Shown: piece by piece, positions 23,948 to 31,708 of the stretch
How positions within the stretch are numbered: the first letter of the stretch is position 1
Layout of the letters: every line of letters begins with the position of its first letter
Assembly: GCF_039540375.1 (NCBI RefSeq)
Contig: NZ_BAABEX010000029.1
Location: 62,001 to 126,000 of the forward strand
Length of the DNA: 64,000 nt
Direction of reading: 5' to 3'
From: Acidovorax_G lacteus
GTDB taxonomy: Bacteria > Pseudomonadota > Gammaproteobacteria > Burkholderiales > Burkholderiaceae_C
Program-made: the position numbers and the translations under genes
Notes under the pieces: model-generated
Database searches by the model: none
What the model was told of the DNA's origin: nothing
What the model saw: only the letters and a program-made list of their open reading frames with translations

Positions 23948-24328
23948 ATGAACCTGATCCAGATTCTCGAAGCGGAAGAAATTGCCCGCCTGAACAAGTC
24001 CATCCCCGAGTTCGCCCCTGGCGACACCGTGGTGGTGAACGTGAACGTGGTGGAAGGCAACCGCAAGCGTGTGCAGGCCTATGAAGGCGTGGTGATTGCC
24101 AAGCGCAATCGCGGCCTGAACAGCGGCTTCACCGTGCGCAAGATCTCCAGCGGCGAAGGCGTGGAGCGTACGTTCCAGACCTACAGCCCGCTGATCGCCA
24201 GCATCGAAGTCAAGCGCCGCGGCGATGTGCGCCGCGCCAAGCTGTACTACCTGCGTGACCGCAGCGGCAAGTCGGCTCGCATCAAGGAAAAGCTGCCCTC
24301 GCGCGTCAAGGCTGCCGCCGCCGAATAA
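23948..24328 (+). CDS. rplS: 50S ribosomal protein L19
   Basis: 126 residues beginning MNLIQILEAEEIARLNKSIP, with VVEGNRKRVQAYEGVVIAKR and a basic C-terminus (RRAKLYYLRDRSGKSARIKE), all typical of L19 at the 30S-50S interface. A promoter of its own overlaps the end of trmD, and a terminator follows. Confidence 0.97.
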   Translation: MNLIQILEAEEIARLNKSIPEFAPGDTVVVNVNVVEGNRKRVQAYEGVVIAKRNRGLNSGFTVRKISSGEGVERTFQTYSPLIASIEVKRRGDVRRAKLYYLRDRSGKSARIKEKLPSRVKAAAAE

Positions 24329-24351
24329 AAGGCCGGCACTGCCCGACACCC

Positions 24352-24383
24352 GCCGCTACCGCGTCAGCCGTAGCGGCTTTTTT
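24352..24383 (+). terminator. Terminator of the rpsP-rplS operon
   Basis: GCCGCTAC (24352-24359) pairs with GTAGCGGC (24370-24377), followed by TTTTTTGTTTT. Confidence 0.9.
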
Positions 24384-24442
24384 GTTTTGGGGCCTACCCG
24401 CCCGCCATCCCGCCCAACCCACCAGACAACTGTTGCATTTCC

Positions 24443-25156
24443 ATGAGCCCTGCTGGCACCGTGTCCTCTGTGATCGCCCCCGTGAAGAACCTGCCGGGCT
24501 TTGACCCCCGGCAGGTGCCGGTGGTGCCAGAGCCGCACGCTCTGCCTGCCGTGCCGCGGGAGCGGCTCACGCCTGCGGCACTGCGCCAGCGCTTTGTCCA
24601 CCCACCGGTGTGGGCACCCGAGGTGGTGCTGGAAAAGCGCTTCACCGACCGCGACCCGGCGCACGCTTCAGTGCTGGTGGGCATCGTGCTGCGCGACGAG
24701 CCCACCGTGCTGCTCACCGAGCGCACCGCGCACCTGTCCACCCATTCGGGGCAGATTGCGTTTCCGGGTGGGCGGGCCGATCCGGAAGACGCGACGCCTG
24801 CGGCCACCGCATTGCGCGAAGCCGAGGAAGAGGTGGGCCTGCCCGCCAGCGCTGTCGAGGTGCTGGGGGTGTTGCCGCACTACGTCACGGGCACGGCGTT
24901 CATTGTGTCCCCCGTGGTGGCCTTGATCGCCCCCGACGCACCGCTCACGCCCAACCCGTACGAGGTGGCCGACGTGTTCGAGGTGCCGCTGGCCTTCCTG
25001 ATGGACCCGGCCCACCACCGCCGCCATGTGCTCGAATGGGAGGGCGTGCGGCGCGAGTGGTTCTCGATGCCCTATGCCGATGGCGACAAGGAGCGCTACG
25101 TGTGGGGCGCCACCGCGGGTATGCTGCGCAACTTCTACCGCTTTTTGCAGGCCTGA
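24443..25156 (+). CDS. NUDIX hydrolase, CoA pyrophosphatase type
   Basis: 237 residues. The NUDIX box is complete (GGRADPEDATPAATALREAE with the following EEVGL) near residue 113. The preceding LTERTAHLSTHSGQIAFPGG is the extended UPF0035 signature of CoA pyrophosphatases (NudL/YeaB type), which cleave coenzyme A to 3',5'-ADP and phosphopantetheine. A proline-rich N-terminal 65 residues precede the domain. It starts soon after the rplS terminator and is followed by the CobD/CbiB-like gene. Confidence 0.88.
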   Translation: MSPAGTVSSVIAPVKNLPGFDPRQVPVVPEPHALPAVPRERLTPAALRQRFVHPPVWAPEVVLEKRFTDRDPAHASVLVGIVLRDEPTVLLTERTAHLSTHSGQIAFPGGRADPEDATPAATALREAEEEVGLPASAVEVLGVLPHYVTGTAFIVSPVVALIAPDAPLTPNPYEVADVFEVPLAFLMDPAHHRRHVLEWEGVRREWFSMPYADGDKERYVWGATAGMLRNFYRFLQA

Positions 25157-25211
25157 CAGGGCCGGGCGCCGCCCGCTCTAACGCCTGAGGCCCACGGCCG
25201 TGCTGCGCGGC

Positions 25212-25226
25212 TATGATTGCCCGCTA
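25212..25226 (+). promoter_or_regulatory. -10 box directly before the CobD/CbiB-like start
   Basis: TATGAT at 25212-25217 ends 8 bases before the ATG at 25226. No Shine-Dalgarno and no good -35 are visible. Confidence 0.35.
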
Positions 25227-26212
25227 TGAGTTTCTTCGCCATCCTGTTCGCTCTGTTGATCGAGCAGGCGCGCCCTCTGGCGCGCGGCAATCCCGTGCAC
25301 GCAGGCCTTCGGGCCTGGACGCTGTCGGTGAGCCGCAATTTCGACGCAGGCAAGCCGCACCATGGCTGGGTGTGCTGGGCGCTGGCGGCGCTCGTACCGT
25401 CTCTGGTGGCCCTGGGGGTGCATTGGGCGCTGCTGGTCTGGCTCGGCTGGCCGTTTGCGCTGGTGTGGAGCGTGGCCGTGCTCTATCTCACGCTCGGATT
25501 TCGCCAGTTCAGCCACCATTTCACGGGTATCCGCGATGCGCTGGAGGTCGGCAACGAAGAACTGGCGCGCGAACGGCTGGCCAACTGGCAGCAGGTGGAC
25601 GTGGTCGCCTTGCCGCGCAGCGAAATCGTGCGCCATGTGATCGAGTACTCGGTGATCGCTGCGCACCGCCATGTGTTTGGTGTGCTCGCATGGTTCTCGG
25701 TGCTGGCCGCGTTGGGGCTGGGGCCAGCGGGTGCGGTGCTGTACCGCATGTCGGAGTTTGTGGCCCGCTATTGGGCCTACAAGCAGCGCACCGGCCTGCA
25801 GCCTGTGAGCGAAGCCGTGCGTGACGCATCGGAGCGCGCCTGGACCTGGATCGACTGGCTGCCCGCCCGCCTGACGGCGTTGAGCTTTGCGGTGGTCGGC
25901 AGTTTCGAGGAGGCGATTGAGGGCTGGCGTTTCCATGCCCAGCGTTTTCCCAACGACAACGACGGTGTGGTGCTGGCCGCCACGGCGGGCGCCATCAACG
26001 TGCGCCTGGGCGGCGAAGCCTTGCGCGCCCGCCCCCGTGGCTTGCCCGGTCCGGGGATGGAGCAGGATCAGGACGTGGCCGACAGCGACGCCACACCCGG
26101 CCGCGAGCCCGAGGTGGGGCACCTGCGCAGCGTGGTGGGGCTGGTGTGGCGCTCGGTCGTGGTCTGGATGCTGCTGCTGGCACTGCTGACCATGGCGCGT
26201 TTGCTGGGCTGA
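25226..26212 (+). CDS. CobD/CbiB family membrane protein
   Basis: 328 residues. The sequence is hydrophobic with helices near both ends and in the middle, and contains LLIEQARPLARGNP at the start and EAVRDASERAWTWIDWLPARLTAL, which match the CobD/CbiB cobinamide-phosphate synthase family. The family attaches aminopropanol to adenosylcobyric acid, but there is no other cobalamin gene in the window, so the role here may be different. An in-frame TTG at 25217 is an alternative start. It is convergent with rsgA. Confidence 0.72.
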   Translation: MSFFAILFALLIEQARPLARGNPVHAGLRAWTLSVSRNFDAGKPHHGWVCWALAALVPSLVALGVHWALLVWLGWPFALVWSVAVLYLTLGFRQFSHHFTGIRDALEVGNEELARERLANWQQVDVVALPRSEIVRHVIEYSVIAAHRHVFGVLAWFSVLAALGLGPAGAVLYRMSEFVARYWAYKQRTGLQPVSEAVRDASERAWTWIDWLPARLTALSFAVVGSFEEAIEGWRFHAQRFPNDNDGVVLAATAGAINVRLGGEALRARPRGLPGPGMEQDQDVADSDATPGREPEVGHLRSVVGLVWRSVVVWMLLLALLTMARLLG

Positions 26213-26267
26213 TGTGCCGCCAGTGCAGCGCCCGCAGGGTGCCACGGTACTTGGCGACGCGTCGATC

Positions 26268-26316
26268 GCTCACAATTTAATAGCGAACTTTCGAGCGTTG
26301 ATGAGCACGAGCTGCC
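26268..26316 (+). repeat. Decayed copy D of the dispersed repeat
   Basis: AATTTAATAGC followed by GAGCACGAGCTGCC keeps the right arm of stem 1 and the right arm of stem 2, but the left arms are degraded. It lies between convergent genes, like the better copies. Confidence 0.5.
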
Positions 26317-26341
26317 AAAAAGGCTGGACACCCGGCAGCCC

Positions 26342-27304
26342 TCAGTAGCGCGTTTCGCTCAGTTCTGCGAACAGTTCACCGTAGATGCGGTAGCGCGAGG
26401 GGCTGATCGCGTCTGGCGCGTCGTCTTCGCGCACCTGGGCCTGCACCGCGCAGCCGGGCTCGTGCAGGTGCGTGCAGTTGTAGAAGCGGCAGCCGCCTGC
26501 GTAGGCGGCGATGTCGGGCATGCAACGGGCCAGATCAGCGGGGGCCAGGTGGCGCAGCCCGAATTCCTGAAACCCTGGGGAGTCGATCAACGCGGTTTGG
26601 CGCGCTTCGTCCACCCAGTACCAGGTGGTGCTGGTGGTCGTGTGGCGGCCTGAGTTCAAGGCTTGCGAGATCTCGCCCGTCTGGGCTGTGGCACCCGGCA
26701 CCAGCAGGTTGATAAGGGTGCTCTTGCCCGATCCTGAAGGGCCGAGTACGAGCGTGGTCTTGCCCGCCAGGCGCTCGATCAGGGCAGCGCGGTCGGCGTC
26801 GGCTGTGGCGGTGAGGGCCAGCGGCAGCACTTCGTAAGCGCGGCGGGCGGCAGCGTCCCCGGCAGTGCTGGCCATGTGGCGGTAGGGGGCCAACCGTTGC
26901 CAGGCGCGCTCAAACGGTTCGGCCAGGTCGCGCTTGTTCAGGCCGATGAGCGGCGGAATGCCCGCGGCTTCGGCCGCGATCAGCGCGCGCGCGAGCTGGC
27001 TTTCCGAGAACACCGGCTCTGCCGCGATCAGGATCAGCACCTGGTCGAGGTTGGCCGCAAACGACTTGGTGCGGATCTCGTCCTGCCGGTAAAACAGGTT
27101 GCGCCGCTCCAGCACCTTCTCGATGGTGCCTTCATCGCCCTGGCCGGGCGGCGGAGGCTGCCACAGCACCCGGTCGCCCACCACCGCCTGGCTTTTCTTG
27201 CCACGCGGGTGGCAAATACGGCGCTGACCATCGGCCGACTCGACCAGACAATGGCGGCCGTGGCTGGCCACCACCAGGCCCGTTTGCTGCGCAGGCGTGC
27301 CCAT
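26342..27304 (-). CDS. rsgA: Ribosome small-subunit-dependent GTPase A
   Basis: 320 residues with an N-terminal OB fold and a circularly permuted GTPase: the G4 motif NKRD comes before Walker A GPSGSGKST and the G3 motif DSPG. The C-terminal zinc site is seen as CRFYNCTHLHEPGC. It checks late 30S maturation. It is the last gene of the M48-pterin dehydratase-rsgA operon, starting 7 bases after the dehydratase gene. Confidence 0.95.
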   Translation of the reverse strand: MGTPAQQTGLVVASHGRHCLVESADGQRRICHPRGKKSQAVVGDRVLWQPPPPGQGDEGTIEKVLERRNLFYRQDEIRTKSFAANLDQVLILIAAEPVFSESQLARALIAAEAAGIPPLIGLNKRDLAEPFERAWQRLAPYRHMASTAGDAAARRAYEVLPLALTATADADRAALIERLAGKTTLVLGPSGSGKSTLINLLVPGATAQTGEISQALNSGRHTTTSTTWYWVDEARQTALIDSPGFQEFGLRHLAPADLARCMPDIAAYAGGCRFYNCTHLHEPGCAVQAQVREDDAPDAISPSRYRIYGELFAELSETRY

Positions 27305-27311
27305 GCAGGGC

Positions 27312-27659
27312 TCAGTGGGCTGCGTTCAGCAGCGCGTCAAAGCGTGCAGCGCAGTCGAAGTCGGACTCCGAAATGCCCTTCACGTCGTGCGTGTTCAGGC
27401 GTACCACACAGCGGTTGTAGTGCACCGACAGGTCAGGGTGGTGGTCCTGCGCATTGGCGATGAAGGCCACGGCGTTCACGAACGAGATGGTCTCGTAATA
27501 GTTGGCGAAGTGGTAGGTCTTGGCCAAGGCCGTGTCGTCGCCATCGCCACTGAGCGCCCAGCCATGCATGGTGCCCAGGCGGGTCACGATCTCGGTCGGG
27601 CTCAGGGCGCGGCGGGGGTGCTGCGACCAGTCTTTCTTGGCAAGCATCGATGCGGTCAT
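27312..27659 (-). CDS. 4a-hydroxytetrahydrobiopterin dehydratase
   Basis: 115 residues with the pterin-4a-carbinolamine dehydratase core: TYHFANYYETISFVNAVAFI and the active-site histidines in AQDHHPDLSVHYN. It regenerates the pterin cofactor after aromatic amino acid hydroxylation; no phenylalanine hydroxylase gene is in the window. The start codon overlaps the upstream M48 stop codon (ATGA), implying translational coupling. Confidence 0.9.
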   Translation of the reverse strand: MTASMLAKKDWSQHPRRALSPTEIVTRLGTMHGWALSGDGDDTALAKTYHFANYYETISFVNAVAFIANAQDHHPDLSVHYNRCVVRLNTHDVKGISESDFDCAARFDALLNAAH

Positions 27660-28972
27660 GGTGTGGACGGGGTCAGGGGCAGGGGCATCCGGGCCAGGCG
27701 TTCCGACGCCGGTGGATGGGAGTAGTAAAAGCGTGCGTACACCGGGTCTGGCGTGAGCGTGGACGCGTTGTCTTCGTAGAGCTTGAGCAGTGCTGAGGCC
27801 AGCGCGCGGCCGTCGGCCTGGGCCATGGCATAGGCGTCGGCCTCAAACTCGTCGCGCCGAGAAGCCTGGGCCATCAGCGGCCCGATGAAGAAGCTGAACA
27901 CCGGCGCAGCCAGCATGAACAGCAGCAGCGCCAGCGCATCGTTGGGGGCGCTGGCCAGTGTGGGGTCGAGCGAGACGGAAGGCCGCACGCCCAGACCGGT
28001 GTAGAACCAGACCTGCCCCGACAGCCAGCCCAGCAACGCAAACCCCGCCAGGCTGAATGCGAACATGAGCGCCATGCGCTTGAGGATGTGCCGGTGCTTG
28101 AAGTGGCCCAACTCATGGGCCAGTACCGCCTCGACTTCATCGGGGCTCAGCTGGCGCAGCAGCGTGTCATAAAACACCACGCGCTTGGCTGCGCCAAAGC
28201 CGGTGAAATAGGCATTGGCATGCGCGCTGCGTCGGCTGCCGTCCATCACGAACAGGCCGCGCGCCGAAAAGCCGCAGCGTTGCATGAGTGCCGTGACGCG
28301 GGCACGCAGGCTGTCGTCGGTCAAGGGTTCGAAGCGGTTGAACCAGGGGGCGATCACGGTGGGATAAATCACCATCAACAGCAGGTTCAGGCCCATCCAG
28401 AACAACCAGGCCCACAACCACCACAGCGCCCCTGTGCTGGCCATGAACCACAGGATAGCGGCCGCCACAGGCAGGCCCAGTGCTGCCGCGAGCACGGTGG
28501 ACTTGACGAGGTCGGTTAGCCATAGGCGCGGGGTGGTCTGGTTGAAACCGTAGCGCTGTTCCAGGCGAAAGGTCTGGTACAGCGACAGGGGCAGCTCGAT
28601 CACCGCTCCGATCACGGTAAAGCATGCGATCAGCGCCAGCTGCTGCACCATGCCGGGCCCCAGGGCTTCGAGCAGGGCCTGATTGAGCGCGTCCAGCCCG
28701 CCCAGCAACGTCCAGCCCAGCAGCACGGCAGGGCCCAGGGACAGCTCCAGTAAGCCCAGACGGGCCTTGGCCACGGTGTAATCAGCCGCTTTCTGGTGTG
28801 CGGCGAGCGGAATTCGCTCCTGGAAGGGCGCAGGCACGGCGTGGCGATGGCGCATGACGTGACGGATCTGGCGGGACGCGAGCCACGCTCGCAACGCCCA
28901 TCCGGCCACCAGCGCGGCCACAAACACGAGCGTGAACGCCAGCGAGGGGGAGAGGGAAGCCGACTCTTGCAT
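27656..28972 (-). CDS. M48 family metallopeptidase, Ste24/CAAX protease-like
   Basis: 438 residues from the ATG at 28972. Multiple membrane helices flank the zinc motif HELGHFKH (near residue 275), and the third ligand lies in RRDEFEADAYAM. The order and length fit the Ste24 endopeptidase type, an integral membrane protease. The much longer open frame to 29629 is antisense to orn and not real. It heads the operon with the pterin dehydratase and rsgA, and is divergent from orn with only 36 bases between start codons. Confidence 0.92.
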   Translation of the reverse strand: MQESASLSPSLAFTLVFVAALVAGWALRAWLASRQIRHVMRHRHAVPAPFQERIPLAAHQKAADYTVAKARLGLLELSLGPAVLLGWTLLGGLDALNQALLEALGPGMVQQLALIACFTVIGAVIELPLSLYQTFRLEQRYGFNQTTPRLWLTDLVKSTVLAAALGLPVAAAILWFMASTGALWWLWAWLFWMGLNLLLMVIYPTVIAPWFNRFEPLTDDSLRARVTALMQRCGFSARGLFVMDGSRRSAHANAYFTGFGAAKRVVFYDTLLRQLSPDEVEAVLAHELGHFKHRHILKRMALMFAFSLAGFALLGWLSGQVWFYTGLGVRPSVSLDPTLASAPNDALALLLFMLAAPVFSFFIGPLMAQASRRDEFEADAYAMAQADGRALASALLKLYEDNASTLTPDPVYARFYYSHPPASERLARMPLPLTPSTP

Positions 28973-28996
28973 GCGGCGCGAGTGTAGGCCATCGGA

Positions 28997-29009
28997 GACA
29001 ATCGGCCCA
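28997..29009 (+). promoter_or_regulatory. -10 box directly before orn (possible leaderless promoter)
   Basis: GACAAT at 28997-29002 ends 6 bases before the ATG. There is no Shine-Dalgarno in the intervening CGGCCC. Confidence 0.45.
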
Positions 29010-29587
29010 TGTCCGACCTCCACAACCCCACTACCGCCGTGCTCTCCAAATCCGACCAGAACCTCGTCTGGCTCGACTGCGAAATGACGGGGCTGCAGCC
29101 CGATACTGACCGCATCATCGAGATTGCCGTGGTGGTGACCGGGCCGAACCTGGAGCCGCGCGTGGAAGGCCCAGTTCTGGCCATCCATCAGAGCGATGAC
29201 GTGCTGGGTCGCATGGACGCCTGGAATCGCGGTACGCATGGCAAAAGTGGGCTGACCGAGCGCGTTCGGGCATCGACCATCACGGAGGCCGACGCCGAAG
29301 CGCAGGTCTTGGCCTTTTTGCAGCAGTACGTGCCCAAGGGCGTTGCACCGATGTGTGGCAACAGCATCGGGCAGGACCGCCGATTCTTGGTCCGCTACAT
29401 GCCTAAGCTCGAAGCCTTCTTTCATTACCGCAACGTGGACGTAAGCACGCTCAAGGAGTTGGCCAAGCGCTGGAAGCCCGAGGCCTACACCAGCTTCAAG
29501 AAAGCCCAGCGCCACACCGCACTGGCCGACGTGCACGAATCCATCGACGAACTGGCCCACTACCGCGAGCATCTGCTGCGCGTGTGA
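29009..29587 (+). CDS. orn: Oligoribonuclease
   Basis: 192 residues. The DEDDh exonuclease residues are all present: LDCEMTGL (first D and E), SIGQDRRFL (second D) and HTALADVHES (H and last D). It degrades 2-5 nt RNA to mononucleotides and also linearised cyclic-di-GMP (pGpG), which ties it to the two diguanylate cyclases in this window. It is divergent from the M48 gene. Confidence 0.96.
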   Translation: MSDLHNPTTAVLSKSDQNLVWLDCEMTGLQPDTDRIIEIAVVVTGPNLEPRVEGPVLAIHQSDDVLGRMDAWNRGTHGKSGLTERVRASTITEADAEAQVLAFLQQYVPKGVAPMCGNSIGQDRRFLVRYMPKLEAFFHYRNVDVSTLKELAKRWKPEAYTSFKKAQRHTALADVHESIDELAHYREHLLRV

Positions 29588-29601
29588 GTGCGATGCGCTA
29601 G

Positions 29602-29642
29602 TTGCGGGAAAACCCTGAGCGTGCGACAATGGCGGGCTTGGC
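29602..29642 (+). promoter_or_regulatory. Promoter of the DEAD-box helicase gene
   Basis: TTGCGG (29602-29607), a 17-base spacer and GACAAT (29625-29630), in the block GCGACAATGGCGGGCTTGGC, which resembles the ribosomal-protein promoters in this window. The leader before the start codon is about 200 bases. Confidence 0.6.
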
Positions 29643-29761
29643 GAACGGCACCCACGTGCATGCCAAGCTTTTGCGCATCTCCTTCACACACCGGACGCGC
29701 GATAGTGCTGACGCACAGATCGCCCACAACGTCCCTCCATGGCACGCCATGGCGCCCGTTT

Positions 29762-29786
29762 GATGGTTGATGTTTTTTGAACCATC
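29762..29786 (+). promoter_or_regulatory. Leader hairpin of the DEAD-box helicase mRNA
   Basis: GATGGTT (29762-29768) pairs with AACCATC (29780-29786); the loop contains a run of six T. It lies in a long leader, and such leaders are common in cold-shock helicase mRNAs, which is an analogy rather than evidence. Confidence 0.4.
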
Positions 29787-29836
29787 GACGGAGCATGCAG
29801 GCCCTGCAGGCTGTGCATTCGCCGTGTGAGATCACC

Positions 29837-31570
29837 ATGACCGACACCATTGCAGTGCAAGGCACTGAAGCCGCCGCATCCCTGAACGAAACCCCCATCG
29901 CCGCTGAAGCGGTGGCCACCACGCCGAACGCGTTTGCTGCACTCGGCCTCGCGCCCGAACTCGTGCAGGCCGTGACCGACCTGGGCTATACCCAGCCCAC
30001 CCAAGTCCAGTCCAAGGCCATTCCGCTGGCCATGGGTTTGGATGGCCAATCTGACCGCTTCATCGATCTGATGGTGTCGAGCCAGACGGGCAGCGGCAAG
30101 ACCGCCGCTTTCCTGTTGCCCGTGCTTCACACGCTGTTGCGCCAGCAGGCCGAAGCGGCTGCCGAAGCCCAGGCCGAGTACGACCGTGCAGTGGCAGAAG
30201 CGACTGCCCGTGGCGAGCCCGCACCCAAGCGCGCGCGCCGCAAAGACCCGACCAACCCCCGCAACTTCCAGGCCGCCGTACCAGGTGCGCTGATTTTGTG
30301 CCCGACGCGTGAGCTCGCCCAGCAGGTGGCGCACGACGCCATCGACCTGGTGCGCCACTGCCGCGGTTTGCGCGTGGCCAACGTGGTGGGCGGTATTCCG
30401 TACCAGATGCAGATTGCGCGCCTGCAGAACGCCAACCTTGTGGTGGCCACCCCGGGCCGCCTGCTGGACCTGCAGCGCTCGATGCAGATCAAGCTGGACC
30501 AGGTGCAGTTTCTGGTGGTGGACGAAGCCGACCGCATGCTCGACCTGGGCTTTTCGGACGATCTGGCCGAGATCAACCAACTCACCAGCCAGCGCAAGCA
30601 GACCATGATGTTCAGTGCCACGTTCGCGCCGCGCATCCAGCAACTGGCCATGCGCGTGATGCACGACGGCGGTGCCGCGGTGCAAAAGGTGACCATCGAT
30701 TCGCCGCAAGAAAAGCACGCCAACATCAAGCAGGTGCTCTTCTGGGCCGACAACGCGCAGCACAAGCGCAAACTGCTCGACCACTGGCTTCGCGACACGT
30801 CGATCAATCAGGCAATTGTGTTCGCCAGCACCCAGGTGGAGTGCGACGGCCTTGCCAACGACCTGCAGCAGGATGGCTTCTCGGCCGTGGCGCTGCACGG
30901 CGCACTGAGCCAAGGCCTGCGCAACCGTCGCCTGATGGCGCTGCGCAATGGCCAAGTGCAGATCCTGGTGGCCACCGACGTGGCCGCCCGCGGCATTGAC
31001 GTGCCGACCATCACCCACGTGTTCAACTTTGGTCTGCCGATGAAGGCTGAGGACTACACCCACCGCATCGGCCGCACCGGCCGCGCGGGCCGGGATGGCT
31101 TGGCCGTGACGTTTGCCGAGTTCCGCGACCGCCGCAAGATTTTCGATATCGAGGGCTACAGCCGCCAGCCGTTCAAGGCCGAAGTGATTCCGGGCTTGGA
31201 GCCCACCCAGCGCGCCCCGCAAGGCGGCCGCGGCGACTTCGGTGGCCGCGGTGGTCCGCGCGGCGGTGCGGGCCCGCGTGAGGGCTTCGGGCGTGATCGC
31301 CGGGATTTCGGTGGCCGTGGTGCCCCGGCTCCGCGTGACCGGTTCGAGCGCAGTGACCGTGCTCCGGCCTTCGGCGGCCGCCGCGACGGCGACGGTTATG
31401 GCCGCAAGTCCGGCTTTGGTGATGCGGGTCGAGTACCCCATGGCGCAGGGCGCAGCGACGCTGGTCGCATGGAGTTCGCGCCGCGCCGCCCTGCAGGCCA
31501 GGCACCGGCCGGCCGCGGCTTCGTGCCGCACGGCGGCGCTGGCAAGCGCCCCACGCGTCCTGCGCGCTGA
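29837..31570 (+). CDS. DEAD-box ATP-dependent RNA helicase
   Basis: 577 residues. All helicase motifs are present: Q motif around LGYTQPTQVQSKAIP, SQTGSGKT, DEAD in VVDEADRMLDLGF, SAT, and HRIGRTGRAGRDG. An insertion of about 40 residues rich in alanine and charged residues follows motif I. The last 130 residues are a low-complexity tail of arginine, glycine and aspartate (RGDFGGRGG-type), as in RhlE-like enzymes that work on rRNA. The ATG at 29837 is used. A terminator follows. Confidence 0.93.
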   Translation: MTDTIAVQGTEAAASLNETPIAAEAVATTPNAFAALGLAPELVQAVTDLGYTQPTQVQSKAIPLAMGLDGQSDRFIDLMVSSQTGSGKTAAFLLPVLHTLLRQQAEAAAEAQAEYDRAVAEATARGEPAPKRARRKDPTNPRNFQAAVPGALILCPTRELAQQVAHDAIDLVRHCRGLRVANVVGGIPYQMQIARLQNANLVVATPGRLLDLQRSMQIKLDQVQFLVVDEADRMLDLGFSDDLAEINQLTSQRKQTMMFSATFAPRIQQLAMRVMHDGGAAVQKVTIDSPQEKHANIKQVLFWADNAQHKRKLLDHWLRDTSINQAIVFASTQVECDGLANDLQQDGFSAVALHGALSQGLRNRRLMALRNGQVQILVATDVAARGIDVPTITHVFNFGLPMKAEDYTHRIGRTGRAGRDGLAVTFAEFRDRRKIFDIEGYSRQPFKAEVIPGLEPTQRAPQGGRGDFGGRGGPRGGAGPREGFGRDRRDFGGRGAPAPRDRFERSDRAPAFGGRRDGDGYGRKSGFGDAGRVPHGAGRSDAGRMEFAPRRPAGQAPAGRGFVPHGGAGKRPTRPAR

Positions 31571-31617
31571 GGCCGCGTCGAGGCCGCGCTGGCGCGGCTC
31601 AGCGCACGGCATGTTCC

Positions 31618-31648
31618 AAGGCCTCCCGCTCGGAGGCCTTTTCTTTTG
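31618..31648 (+). terminator. Terminator of the DEAD-box helicase gene
   Basis: AAGGCCTCC-CGCTC-GGAGGCCTT is a perfect 9-bp stem followed by TTCTTTT. Confidence 0.88.
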
Positions 31649-31708
31649 CTGCGCGGCGCAGGAGGGCTCTGGCTTGGCGGAATAATGCAAGCCAAGGAGA
31701 GCGTATCC

